Below the pieces are notes generated by a model. That model worked only from the letters and a program-made list of their open reading frames with translations, was not told the DNA's origin and ran no database searches. A stretch of DNA of 44,261 nt. Origin: JBBILU01 sp037444775 (lineage in GTDB: Bacteria; Patescibacteriota; Gracilibacteria; BD1-5; UBA6164). Of this stretch, positions 31,239 through 44,182 are shown one piece after another; the stretch's first letter is position 1; every line of letters begins with the position of its first letter. Location: positions 1 to 44,261 of the forward strand of contig JBBILU010000009.1 of assembly GCA_037444775.1 (NCBI GenBank), written 5' to 3'. Made by a program: the position numbers and the translations under genes.

Positions 31239-34200
31239 ATGAAATATAATAAAGTACAAAAAATTGTATCATCCTTTTTGATAGGAGCTATTTTGTTCTC
31301 TATAACTTTTAGATTTCCCATTTCTGAAATAAGCCTTTTTGATTGAGCACAGGCTTGATGAAATAAGGTTTACTCTTTGGTTTCTGTTCTTGTAAACGAA
31401 GATATTTATGATTCTATAAAAAGTGAAATAAATACTTATAGTGAAGATATTCAAAAGCAACTTAATAATGCAAGAGTTGTAATTATTCCAACTCCGAAGA
31501 ATGCTTCTGCTTTTCAAATAGCTTCTTTAAATGAAAATTTATATTATGAATGATATAAATGAGTAAAAAAAGATTCAGCTTTTGAATCAAAACTTATTTG
31601 AACAGTTTTGATTTGAGATTTTGATTTGCCTGTTGTGTTTGACTGAACTAAAGCTTCTAAAACTATTTTTCCTTTTGTCGATTTTGATGATAAAAAATAT
31701 TTTTTTAATCACAAAACTTCTAGATATGAAATAAATCAAAATAATTTAAACTGACTAAATGCAGAAATTTGGCATTGAATTATCTCTCCAAATTTATGAA
31801 CAAAAGAAGAAAATATAAAAGCTATAAAAGATTATTTTGAAAAAAATCATAATTTTTATAAATGAACTTGAAATTTTGAAAACTCAAAATGAATTCCAAA
31901 TTGAAAAAAAGATGAAGAATTATTAACTAATTACAAACCTTTTGTTTTTTATTTTGATCAATTTAGAGAACAAGAATCTATAAGTTATACCAAATATAAA
32001 TGATATGAAGCTTATTTATGAAACAAAGAAGATTTAGTTTATTCTAGATATTCTAAAGAATTAGCTGAAAAGTTAAAAAAGTTGATTTTAACTGAATCAA
32101 ATACAGAAATTTCAAGTTTAATAAAAAACATTAATTCTAATTTTGATCCTAAAACTCTTTGAAGTTGACCAGATTTAGCTCAAAGTTCAGATATTGCAAC
32201 TAGATATATTACAGATAATGTTGTCAAAAGTTTTTTAGAAGTTTTGAATTCTTCAACAATTTGAGATTCTAAAAAAGATGTTTTTAATTCTTGAAGATAT
32301 AATTGAAGTTGAACTCAAGTAAATGTTGATTTTGTTCCATATATAATTTCTATTTTGGATACTGTTTGAGATGCAGTTATTAAATGAGCAAATAATGATT
32401 TAGAAAATAATATTGATTTGCTTGTAAAAAATTGACTTTCTAGGAATATTGCTGTTCCTACAGATATAAACATAAAAACATCTTATGAAACATCTCCTTC
32501 AACAGAAACAGAACCTGCAACAAGCATAACTTGTGAGAAATCTTATGAACATTTTTTTTATTGAAAACAATGAAGAAATACCAATTCAGCTTCAGACTGC
32601 AGTATTTATAAATGAAATTTAAGTAATTCTTGAACATTAGTTGAAACAAATAGAGGTCTTGATATTTCTCTTGTTGAATGAGATGCTAATCTTTGTCCTG
32701 CTTGATGAACTTCTTGATATTGGTGATGAGCAAGTCCATTAAACTTAGATCAAAGCAACTTAAATAAATCTACTCTTTCTCTTTTAGCAAATGAACCTAA
32801 AAAATCAATTAGACCGATTTTTAATATAAAATGATCTAAAAAAATAGAGGATTCTAGCAAAACTCCAACTCCTTTAAATTGTTTTGAAAATAATTATATA
32901 CTTTCATACAAAAATGAACCTTCATTTTTTTGAGAATCATCTTCTTGTGAATTGACTTATCAAATTCCTATAGATTGAAGAAATCAAGTAAATTGGTCTT
33001 GTTCTACAAACAATGAGAAATATTCTTTTCCAAAAACATTTAATGAAAATTATAAAACATTATCAGTTCCATCTAACTCTTGTGATAGAGCAAATATAAA
33101 ACTAGATTGAGTTACTATTAAATCGGTTTGAGGTTCAAATTGAATTATTATGTGAGAAAATACTTGTACTCCAAGTGAATATTCTTATTCTTATAAAAAA
33201 ATTCCAAGTTATATAACTCATAAGTCTCCAACAAGTGATGAATTATCAAAACAAATTTCATCTTTTGTTACCCCAAATTTACCAATTGACAAAGATAGAT
33301 ATATAGATTTTATTTGAGCTTCCGGAAACTATGCTAAAATAAATTACCCATATTTATTTAGATTAAAAAATTCTTCAAATAAACAAATAACTTTTGAAGA
33401 AGCTCAAACTTTGCTTGATAATTATTTAGATAATAAATCTAAAGAAATAAACGATGTTATTTCTTCTAATAATCCTACTAGTTTATCATGAGATGATACT
33501 AGTATTTTTGCTTTATTAAAAACTTGAAACTATCCAAGTAGTGATGTAAATTTGAAAAATTATTTGAAGTCAAAAACATTAAAAACTTTGACAGAAAATA
33601 ATGATAGTAAAGAAATCTCTTATTATGATTTGCTAGTTTTTTCTGTTTTTTGGAATAATATTTCTTCAGTTTCGGCTAAATATAAATATGTTTTTGAAAA
33701 TTATTTGAGTGATCAATATGGAAATAATAATGCTTTTCCTTTAGCCAAAAATAAAAAAGCTTATGAAATAGCTTATTTATGAGCTCCTTGAAATTCAAGT
33801 AGTATGTTTGTTTGAGTAGATCCAGAAAATAAATGAACAAATCCTTACGGGGATATAATGTCAGCAAATATTAACCTTAATTCTCAACTTTTTAGTTTTA
33901 ATACTTCTTTAAATTTAAATTGAACAGAAACTTTTAAATGTGCACCTCCAGAATGAGTTATGCTTTGGGAGTGGTTTCCTGCTATAATGTGTCGGTTAAA
34001 AGAAATGCTTCCTCCAGAAATTTCTACTTGAACTTCTAAATGTTCAGCAGAGACTATTTTTATGACAGATGAAGAAAAAGAAAATTATTATTTGGAATGA
34101 AATACAGAAATTTGTCAAAATGATGTAGACAAAAATTGATTAAATGATTGTCTTGAAAATGAGCTAAAAACTTCTTTTTTGAAACTAGAATCTGAAAGTG

Positions 34201-37200
34201 AAAGAGTTAATTATTGAAGATTTAATTATTTGAAAGCTATATTTTCTGATAAAGATGGGAAAAAAATAACTAGAGCAAATTTTGTTGATGTGAAATTTCA
34301 GCTTGTAAAAATAGATGATCAAAAAGATTGAACAGTCTTTGATATAAATAAATTAAATGAAAATAGTTATAAAAAAGCTAGTGAATATATTTATTTCAAA
34401 GATTTGACAGTTCCTAGTCAATATGGGGAAGCAAAATATAGTTTTTCATCAAAAAATAAAGATAGTGATATTTATTTCAAAACTAGCTTTATTCTAAAAG
34501 ATTATAAATGAAATACTATATTAACTCGTGATTCTAATATTGTAAAAGTGGAAATAAGATGAGATAATTTATCTATTTCTTCTAACAAAATTGTTAATTC
34601 AAATCCACCTAGAAGTGAAGTTTCATCTGCTGTTGTAGCCTCAAATTACACAAGTATTTATTTGATAGATGAAAACAAAACAGATATTAAGTCTTCTCTT
34701 AATCTAATAAATGGTAATTCTTTAGCTAAAGAAAAACTTGTATTATGACTTTCTAATACTTCAAAATCTTGAAATAAAATAGACATAAATTATCCTTTAA
34801 GAATATCTTTGGAAGATGATTTATGAAATAAAATTTTGGAAGATATAAGTGTTTCGTCAGCTGATTTGGCAATTCAGAAACCATTATTTATTTTAAGAAA
34901 ATCTTGAAACTATAAATTAAAAATAAAGGATAAAAATTCTCAAATTTCATCTAAAAGTTTTACTATTTTGGCTGATACACCACAACTTCTAGATTTGAAT
35001 TTGTGAACCTCTATTTTGGAAACTGGGTGAACTGTTAGTTCAAATTTAGTTTCTATAAAAGATATTTTTTGAAATATAGTATCTTGAGACTTTTATGATC
35101 TGAAATTTAATTTAAAATGAAATTGACTTTTATTTTATAAAGAAAATACAGAGGGAGTTAGTGAAATGACTTTATCAACTTTTGAAGGTTATAAAGCATT
35201 TATGCTAAAAACTAATGACAAAGAAACGGTAAATAAATTAAATATTTCACTTGAAAAAGATGGAAAAGAATTATTAACAAAATCTTTAGAATTAAAAACA
35301 GTTTCCTGAATACAGTCAGAATTAATACTAAAAGAAGGTCCGGTTATTGTTTGATGATGAACATATAATTTTGAGCTTATTTTAAAAGATAAATCATGAA
35401 AAGTTCTGGAAGATTTTAATTCAAGAGCTTATTTAAATATTCCTGAATTATATTGAAATAGCAAAAAGTCATTTTTTGAAATAAAAAATTGAAGATCTTT
35501 AATTAGTTTTAGTACAAAAAATATTGCTTCAAAATGAGTAAATTTTAATATAACAGTAGAATGATTAAAAAATTCAGTGCAGAAAGAAATTCCTATTTTG
35601 CCAGATAAACCTATGAAACTGGATTTGTCAGTTGATAAATCAAAATTAGAGGCAGATGCAAAAGATTCAGCTATTTTATCAGTAGAATTAAAAGATAGAT
35701 ATTGAAATTTAGTTTTTAATGATAATTCAACTTCCTTTTCTGGAGAATTATTATCTCCTTATGACAAAGTTATTTCTTTACAAAATACTAATGTTAAATC
35801 TTCTTCTTGAAAAGCTTTTTTCAAAATTAATTCTACAGATGTTCCTTGAAGAGCTTATTTAAAAATTATAGCAAATCCAAGTCTTGAAAATAATACTTTT
35901 ACAGTTTGAACTTGATCAACTCAAGTTGTTGTAAAATGAGTTTCAGCCAATACAATTTCACTTGATTCTTATTTTTTCTGGAATAAAAAAGCAGTTTCAA
36001 AACAAAAATATAACTCTATTTATACAACACTTTTATGAAGTGACTATTGAAATATTGATTCACAAGATTATTTAGCTTGAAGCTTAATTTTTGATAAAGC
36101 AAATAGAAGTTTAGCTGTTACAACTTTATTAAATTCACCTTATAATTATAGTGATGTAATAAATATTTTTCCAAACGGAGCATTAAATATAGTTACTTCT
36201 AATTCTGATTTGAGTCAAGATTTGAAAATTTCTACAACTATTGATTCCTCAAAATCTTTGAATTTAGAGATTTTCAATAATTCATTAAATATTTATATTG
36301 GAAAAGTTTTTTATAATTTTTCTTCTTTTAATTCTCTAAAGACTTGTTTAAATTCTGTTTCTGATTTTAGTGCTTGTCAAATTCCAAATGAAGAATCAAC
36401 TTTTTTATTAAGTTCTTTTGATAATTCTTACAAAGCTTATGCTAATTCTGATTTAAAATATTTAGAAAATTCTTATGGAACAAAAGTTTTTTCTGTTTCT
36501 TCTAGTTGAGAAATGTTTTTGGATTCCAGATATTCTATAAATTATGATGAAAAAAGTAATGAAGATTATACAATTTTTGATATAAAATCTTGAGAAAATA
36601 TTGTTGCAAAATTTGCTTTTTATTTAACAAATTCTAAAACTATAATTTGAAGAGATGAAGATAAAATAATTGCAAGTTTGCCTTCAAATAAAAATTCTGT
36701 TTTTGTTTATATGAATTCTAGTTTGTATTGAACTCGTGATATTTGAAGCAAAAAAGATTCTATAAAAACAATTTATTATAATGATCCTTTTGCAAACGAA
36801 AATACTTTAAATAGTTTTTCTTCTAGTGTAGAGGATTCTTATGAAACTTTTGTAAAAAATCCTTGAGTTGGTTGGAAAAACTGAAATAAAACTTTACTTT
36901 CTTTTTCTTCTTGAAAAACTGTTTGAGAATCAGTTAAAGATTATCAAAGTTTTAATGTAATTAATATTTGAGATCCTGTAATTTCTCTAAAAAATCAAAA
37001 AAAGTTTTTTAAAGATTGAACAACTGAAAAAAGTTTTGATTCAACTATTTGAAAACTTCTGAGTCAAGAGAAGGATATAAATACTTATAGAATATTTGAT
37101 TATGATGCTGATAATAGAAAAGATATTTTACTTGTAAAAACAAATAATTATTTTTCTTTACTTGAAAATAAAGATTTCTGAGAATGATTTCTAAACAGAT

Positions 37201-40200
37201 GAAATTTGGCTCAAATTTATGATTTGTGAAATACTTCTTTTATTTGAACTTGAGACTTTGCAGGTGATAAATTTGAAGATATATTTTTTGTGAATAAATC
37301 TTGAATTCCTTTTTTACTTAATAATGATAAAAAAGATTTTACAAGAATTTCTTTGGAAAAAGATTTTTGACTTGCTTGAAAAATTGTGTGAGCAAAAACT
37401 TTTGATATGGATAATGATGGAAAAACCGATGTAGTTACATTAGATGATTCTTGACAGATAAATATTTTTTATTCTAGTTCTACTTCTACAGCTCCAAAAT
37501 TTACTAAATTGTCAGTTTGAAGTTGATATAATGTTTCTATTAATCCTTCTCCAAGAATAGATTGAGCTTTTGTTTATTTTGATTCTCTTCCACAAATTTC
37601 TTTAGATAAAACAAATGAAGATAACTTAAAAAAAGCTATAGAATATAGAGCAAAACTTGAACAAGCTTTGGCTGATAAAAAAGAAGTTACACCAGATATT
37701 TTTGATGAAAGTTTTGTTGATAATTTAATTTTTGTTCAAATTCCATATTCTATAAATCCAGCAAGTGAAATTACTAAAGAAGAACTTGTTAATTCTATAA
37801 AAAATTATGATTCTCCAGAATTAGCTTGAACTACACAAAAATCAAAAGAAGAATTACAAAAATTACTTGATTCTTATTCTGAAATAAAAATAGAATGAAC
37901 AAATTATACACAAGAAAAAACTTTTGTAAGAAGTGAATATGCAGAAAGTTCTTGAATAAAAATAGAAAAAGTTTTTCTTGATAAGAATTCTGGTAGTTTA
38001 CAAAGTTGAGATTTGGTCCAAGTAACCGCAACAATAAAAAATGTTTCAAATAAAGCTTTAACAAATGTTGCTTATGTTGACAAAATAAATTCTTCATTTG
38101 AAAAAACAGAAAAAGTTTTAACTTCTTCTAAATGAAAAGAAAAACAAGCTCCTGCAGAATATGATATTTTAGTTGACGAATTTTCTCTAGATCCAAATGA
38201 AACAGCTATAATTAAATATGAATTAAGAACTCTTCCAATAAAATACTGAAATTTAAAAGTAGGATTATTTGAAAAATGAGAAGTTTGAGATGATGAATAT
38301 TGAGATATAATTTTATCATGAGATAATAAAAATTGTTCAAATCCAGTTGAGATTTTTAGGTCTATAGATAAAAGAGCTTATTTAAAATGAGTGCAAGAAC
38401 CTAAATGTGATGTAAATAAATTGGAATTACCAAATGATTTGAAAAATAACTCTATAGATGCAGATAAAAATTGAGTTCCAGATTATATTGACGAAATTGC
38501 AAATAATGTAAATAAACAAAAAGATTATTGACAAAAAAAGCTTGATGAAATAAATTATGATTCTGATAAAGATTGAAGGCCAGATTTTGAAGATAAATCT
38601 CCAGCTTTTAGCAATGAAGATTCTGAAGATAATTTTATGGATGCTTTAAATGAAATAAACTCTTCAGTTGATGAAATAAGTGAATCTATTGATAAATTAA
38701 TTGAATGATTTGGTTGTTGATTTGGTTGAGGAAGTTGTTTTGCTACTCCTTTGAATTGGGCTCCACTTGCAGCTTGACAAGATCCAACTTTATTTTGAAT
38801 GCCAATTTGAGATTGATTAAAAGTAAATGAATGATATCCAATATTTTCAGCATTAAACTGGAAAAAAGTATGAAAATTTTGTGTTCCTATGCCTTGGCCA
38901 CCAGCTAAATGACTTCCTTGATGTTTTTGATCTGGAGCTTGATGATCTTATTGAGTAACTTCACCAACAAACTTTGCTAGAATATTTGCAACTCCAACTT
39001 TAACTTGAGGTTTTTGAGTGGCCGCTTGTTATTGAAGTCCTGCAATTGTAGCCTGATATGCAAATCCTCCTTGAGTAAGTCCACTTGTTCCTGGTTGAAA
39101 TTGTATAGTTATGGCTGCTCCAATTACTAAATGTAGTGAAGATGCTTCTGAATGAGATCCGAGTTCTGTTTGAAATCCAATTTATAATACAAATTGAGAT
39201 ATTTGATTAATAAATGCAAATTGTGATTCTTTTTCTAGTTCTGATAATAGAATTTCTCAAAAAACAGATAAATATATAAATAAAAATTTCCTAGAAGATT
39301 ATTTTTACTATAAAAATACAAATATTAGACCAAATACTTTTGATAATAATTATAAATTATTTCTAACAGATTTATCTAATCAAAGTAAAAATAATTATTC
39401 TTCTAATTCAAATAATTGAGGAAGTTCTAATTATTTTTGACAACCACTAATCTGAATAAATTCATGATGAGTTTGACTATCTGAATTTTCTTTATCTTTA
39501 GATACAAAATGACTTAGAAACGGTAATTTTGAAGATGTAATAGAAATTGAAAAAAATAGAGTTTCTCCTTTTCCAAGTTTTTTGATGGATTGGGTTACAA
39601 GACAAGTAGAAGAATTTGTTACAAAACTTACAGATTTTCCAACTTTATTTGTAATTATGCCAAGTTTTGATTGACTTTTTGATAGTGATTGGTGAAAAAC
39701 AGTTAATAGAGATTTGGAATTAGAACAAAATAAATTGAGAACAAAGGAAGAAAAGGATGATGCAAAACAGAAAGCAAAAATTGCTTGACTTGAAGCAAGA
39801 AAGGCAAGTTTAAATTGTGGAACAAAAAATGAAATTGAATGTAGGGCTATTGATTTGGAAATAAAAGCTATAGAAGTTCAAGAGGGAGTTACTTGAATGG
39901 TTCCACTAAATTGAATAAATTCAGTTTTTGACTTTTTATCAAATATTCCATTAATTAAAGTAGAACCACAAAAAGTTATCATAAATTATCCTGTTGTGGA
40001 TTCTAGTATTGATAAATTTATAAGTAATGGTAAATTAACGGCTTTTCAGTGGCAACAAGAAATTGATAGAGCTAAGAATTCATGGAAATGTAGCGATGCT
40101 AAATGTTTAAAAACTTTACATGATTGACAGAATTTAGTTTATTCACTAAATAAAAATTTATCAATTATTGAGGATTATAAAAATTTTCCAGAGAAATTAG

Positions 40201-43200
40201 CTAAATTAATAAATCAGAAAGAGGTTCGGTTACAACAATTAACTTGTAATGTAGATGCACTTTCTAATTTAACAGGAAAGTGGATTTGACAAAACTGAAC
40301 AAGATTTAAAACTTGGGTAGAATTCTTTTTGCTTATAAAGGCAATTTTGAAATCTTGGCAATTAATGGTAGATATTTTTAATGATTATGATGCTGAATGT
40401 CATGAATGTAAAAATGAAAGAAATGATTTGCTAAATTTTCAATTTAAGCTGATTGATATGGTAATGCCAAAATTACCAATTATACAGTTTCCAAAATGGC
40501 CTGATATAATTCTTGATTTACATAATATAAGGGTTTGATTAACGGTTATGATTCCTACATTTGAAATTAAGCCGAAACCAGTTATTTTACCAAATCTTCC
40601 TAATTTGACACTTCCAAATTTAAATGCAAATTTGGATATAGATTTACCTACTTTACCAATTTTAGATCCTCTTGAGATTCCTGAATTACCAGATTTACCA
40701 AGTTTGCCAACTATAAAACTACCAGATTTACCTCCTCCTCCAAAACTTCCAAAATTATTTGCTTCTCTTGAATGAGTTCTAAATATTTTGAAATTGATAA
40801 CAAAGGCAATGTGTATTTTGAAACAATTACCTTTTGTTCCAGAATGGAGATCTTGAGACCAAATAGCATTTTTAACAGAAAGACAGTGATATTTGAATTT
40901 TGATTTTTTGAATCTTAGTTTACCTCAGTTCTCATATCCTTTTGTGGATGCTATAAAAGTTACAACTTTTGTAAATCTTGAAACTTCTACAGAGTTTTTA
41001 GTAGAAATGGCTAAACAAATGACAAAACCTATTAATTCTTCTGTAAATGATTTTTCATCTAAATTTTCTAATTCAAAACTTGATAATCTAGATTATTCTA
41101 ATCATTCTCCAAAAATAGAATGAGAAATTGATTTAGACAGTAAAAGTTCTTTTAATTATTTTGAACAATTTGCTTTTGTTGTAGGAGTTTCTGTTACAAA
41201 ATTGTATAAATATATTGATGAAAGAAAGTCAGAGGAATTAAATACAAAAGAATTTATAAAAGAAGTTAATAAATCTCTTTCTAGTGAAATAATCACATCT
41301 CATCCAAAATGAGCTGAATTAGTAAAAGTCTGGGATTCTGTACAAAAAGCTTCTTTATCTAATTGAACTGATAAAAAAATAGAAGAATTACAGAAATCAA
41401 ATACAGAAAAGTTTGAAGAATTAAAAAATATTTTAAACGAAGAAATAAGAAAAAATTCAGAGTTAAAGAAAAATATTAAATCTATATTAAAAACTGAAAA
41501 AAGTTTATTTGAAAAAGTTTCTTCTGGTAGTGTAGATGATTTTGAAAACTATAATTCTAGATTAGATAAATATAATAATAAATTTATAGATTCTGCTAAT
41601 ACTTTTCTTGATTCTATAAATAAAAAAGATGAGACAAGATTAGAAATTGATAAAATGTGAAAAGATTTATTAAGTGAAGTAAGTTACCCTAACTCTACAA
41701 GTCCTCACCCTAACCCTCTCCCTTTGAGGGGAGAGGGGATAGCTCAAAATAGTTTACTTGCAGAAACTACTCCAGCTCCAACAACTACTACTGCTAATTC
41801 TTGTCAACAAGCTAATTCTTCTGATTATAGATATAATTATAAAGGAATTTATATCGTAGAAAAAAACAAAAGTTATAGATTATTTGATTATATTGATAAT
41901 TTAAGTTGAGATGAAGAATTTGATTATTTTGATTATGATAGTGATTCTGATGAAGATATTTTGTATATTTCAAACGGAGAATTATTTTTAAAAAATAACA
42001 ATTCTAAGACTCTAGAAGATAAATCTTCTAATTTACCTATTTTATTATTAGAAAGTAAAGAAAATAAATTTTTTAATAAATCTGTTTTTTATGAAGCTGT
42101 AAATAATTTTAGGGAAGTAAATATTTCTGGGAATAACATAAATGTTTGATTTTCAGCTTCTAGTAGAAATAAAGTTAATAATTATAGATTAGAATTTTTT
42201 GATATAGTTGATAAATTCACAAATATTTGAAATTCTTCTTATACTCCAAAAAAAACTAAAAAAACTGTAATTGATGCTTTTAATTCTATAGAAGAATCAA
42301 CTTTATTAATGGAAAATACAGAAGAGTATACAATTAGAAAAAATTTGGCAAGAATAAAAAGTATTTGAAATTTAAGTTGAACAAAGTTTATTATAAATGA
42401 TTTCAAAAATTTATGAGAAGCATTGAAAAATTCAAAAGAATTGAATATTTCTCCAACAACCAAAATTTATACTTGAAAAGAAAGAGCAAAAATTTCTTAT
42501 AATACATGAAAAGGTACAGAAACAAAAGAAATAACTATTCCAAGGTATTCAAATATAGAATTTGGTGAACAAATTAGTTTACAAACTATTTCTTGAGATG
42601 CTTATGTTGCTTTAGAAACAAAAATTAATTTGTCTAGTATAGAAATTTTCAAAAAATATGAATGATTGCCTTTGCTTGTTTGAGCAGAATTAACAGTTTC
42701 AGAAAATGAGTTAACAAAATTTAACGAAATTTCTCATATAGAAATTTCTTATTATGATGAAACAGAGTTTTGAATAGATTTTAGAGATGTTTCAAATTAT
42801 ATTTTGTATGATTTGTGAATGAAAAGTGATAATTATTTGATTAGAGTCAACAAGCCGAATGATTATTATTATGCTAAAATTTCTAGTTTTGCAAATTGAA
42901 TTTTCTCAACTATTTCAGGTCAAGATTTACTTGCTCCACAAGTAGAATCAGATACTTTTGCTCCTGAAATAAATGTTGCTTGAAGTATTAGAATTCCAGT
43001 TTACCAAAAGAAAGAAATTGATTTTACAAGTTATATTTATGAGAATTCTGGATTTGGTTTTATAAAAGATTTTGGTATAGATTTTGATTTAGCTACCGAT
43101 TCAAATGGGGATTGAATTCTCACAAATGATAAAGATACTGACAAAATTCAAATTAATTTTACTCCTTCAAAAATTTCTGTTGTTTTTTGAGAATATGATA

Positions 43201-44000
43201 AATTATTTACAAAAAATATTTGAATAACTGTAACTGATAAGAATTGAAATATTTGATATAAAGAAGTCCCTTTTGAAGTTTATGCTCCAAATCCAGAAAT
43301 AGAAAGTTTGAATTCTTGAATTATAAAGTGAAGTATAGATGAAAAGTTAGAAAAAGAGCCAGTAAATATTTATAGAGTTAGATCTGGTCAAATAAAAAAA
43401 TTGGAAGACAAAGCATGAATTTTTAAAGTAAATACTTGAAAAGTTTGAGATTATAATTTTGATGTTAGTGAATCAAATGAATGACTTGAATTATCAAAAG
43501 ATTGAAAAAAACTTGCAACTATTGATGAATATTCTTGAAAAGTAGTATTACATGATTTAACTATTCAAATTAAGGCTTGAACTACAAAAGAAAATTATCC
43601 AGAATTAACTTTAGTCTCTGATTCTGGTCTAGAATTATTTAAACAAAGTTTTAAATTAGCAGATAATTCTAGTACAAAAATAGTTACAGATTTAGAAAAT
43701 ATTAACAAAGAATGATTATTTTTGAGATTTCTTGATACAAGTTCTTATAATTATTATGAAATTCCAAGTTGAGCTTCTTATAATCCTTGAGTAATTGTAA
43801 TTTACAAATCAGGTGATGTAGGCAAAATTCCTATTTTCACAATATTTCCAGATTGAAGAATTATTTTTGGAAATGCTTCGTATTCTATTGAATATACAAC
43901 TTATGGAAGTTTTGTCTGATTTAGATTAGTTTCCAAAGTATGAAATACAAATATTGCAGAACTTTTATACAAAGTAAAATCTGGTTATATTTTGAAATAA
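31239..44000 (+). CDS. Giant 4253-aa exported surface protein
   Basis: One open frame of 12.76 kb read with TGA as Gly, ending in TAA. I translated codon by codon to about base 42,000 without meeting TAA or TAG; the rest is supported by frame agreement only. An N-terminal hydrophobic segment (IVSSFLIGAILFSITF) suggests export. Regions in order: ~350 residues of mixed fold; Cys-containing section (about 430-640) with PAGGTSGYWGWASPLN; many beta-rich Ig-like stretches (about 1000-1950); FG-GAP/VCBS-like repeats with FDYDADNRKDILLV, GDFAGDKFEDIFFV and FDMDNDGKTDVVTL (about 1955-2080); DUF11-like beta domain (about 2255-2345); Ca-binding-like DADKNGVPDYID and DSDKDGRPDFED (about 2405-2450); Gly/Cys/Pro-rich domain (about 2490-2670); LPxLP tract (about 3105-3175); coiled region (about 3300-3480); an element-derived insert; and further beta domains. 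No LPxTG signal or C-terminal membrane helix. Probably an adhesin or host-contact protein (inference). Confidence 0.88.
40548..40765 (+). repeat. Proline-rich LPxLP tract in the giant protein
   Basis: Codes for about 70 residues in which Leu-Pro or Ile-Pro recurs every three to six residues (LPNLPNLTLPNLN, LPDLPSLPTIKLPDLPPPPK). Likely an extended, stiff linker. It is flanked by TGA-glycine codons within the same frame. Confidence 0.85.
41703..41738. repeat. Small palindromic element inside the giant gene (SPHPNPLPLRGEG type)
   Basis: CCTCACCCTAACCCTCTCCC, then TTTGA, then GGGGAGAGGGG: a strong hairpin with GC content far above the gene. It is read in frame as TSPHPNPLPLRGEG, followed by a Thr/Ala/Pro-rich segment. 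Same element family and same reading frame as the copy in leuS at 17791-17820. Confidence 0.8.
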
Positions 44001-44014
44001 GAAGAAATTCTTTT

Positions 44015-44043
44015 GTAGATACAAGGCAATGCCTTGTATCTAC
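44015..44043. terminator. Palindromic terminator-like element after the giant gene
   Basis: Perfect 14-bp arms GTAGATACAAGGCA/TGCCTTGTATCTAC around one base, followed by TGTTTTTT. It works as a terminator on the plus strand, but its form resembles dispersed palindromes of the GTAGA...TCTAC type found in several bacterial genomes. Confidence 0.7.
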
Positions 44044-44182
44044 TGTTTTTTAGAAAAATATTACAACATACTTTTACATTTTGTCAAGAGCTTTTAGCTT
44101 AACAAAAAGTAAAAAAAGATTTGCAAAAATTTGTTAAGTTTATAAAATCTTAAAAAATAAAATATTAATTAAAAATAAAATT

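Noticed and set aside
36210..36509. Separate small genes within 31.2-44 kb (also at 33552, 40329, 40548, 40893, 41724 and 41961)
   Set aside because: All are in the same frame and are separated only by TGA codons, which are glycine here; they are parts of the one giant gene.
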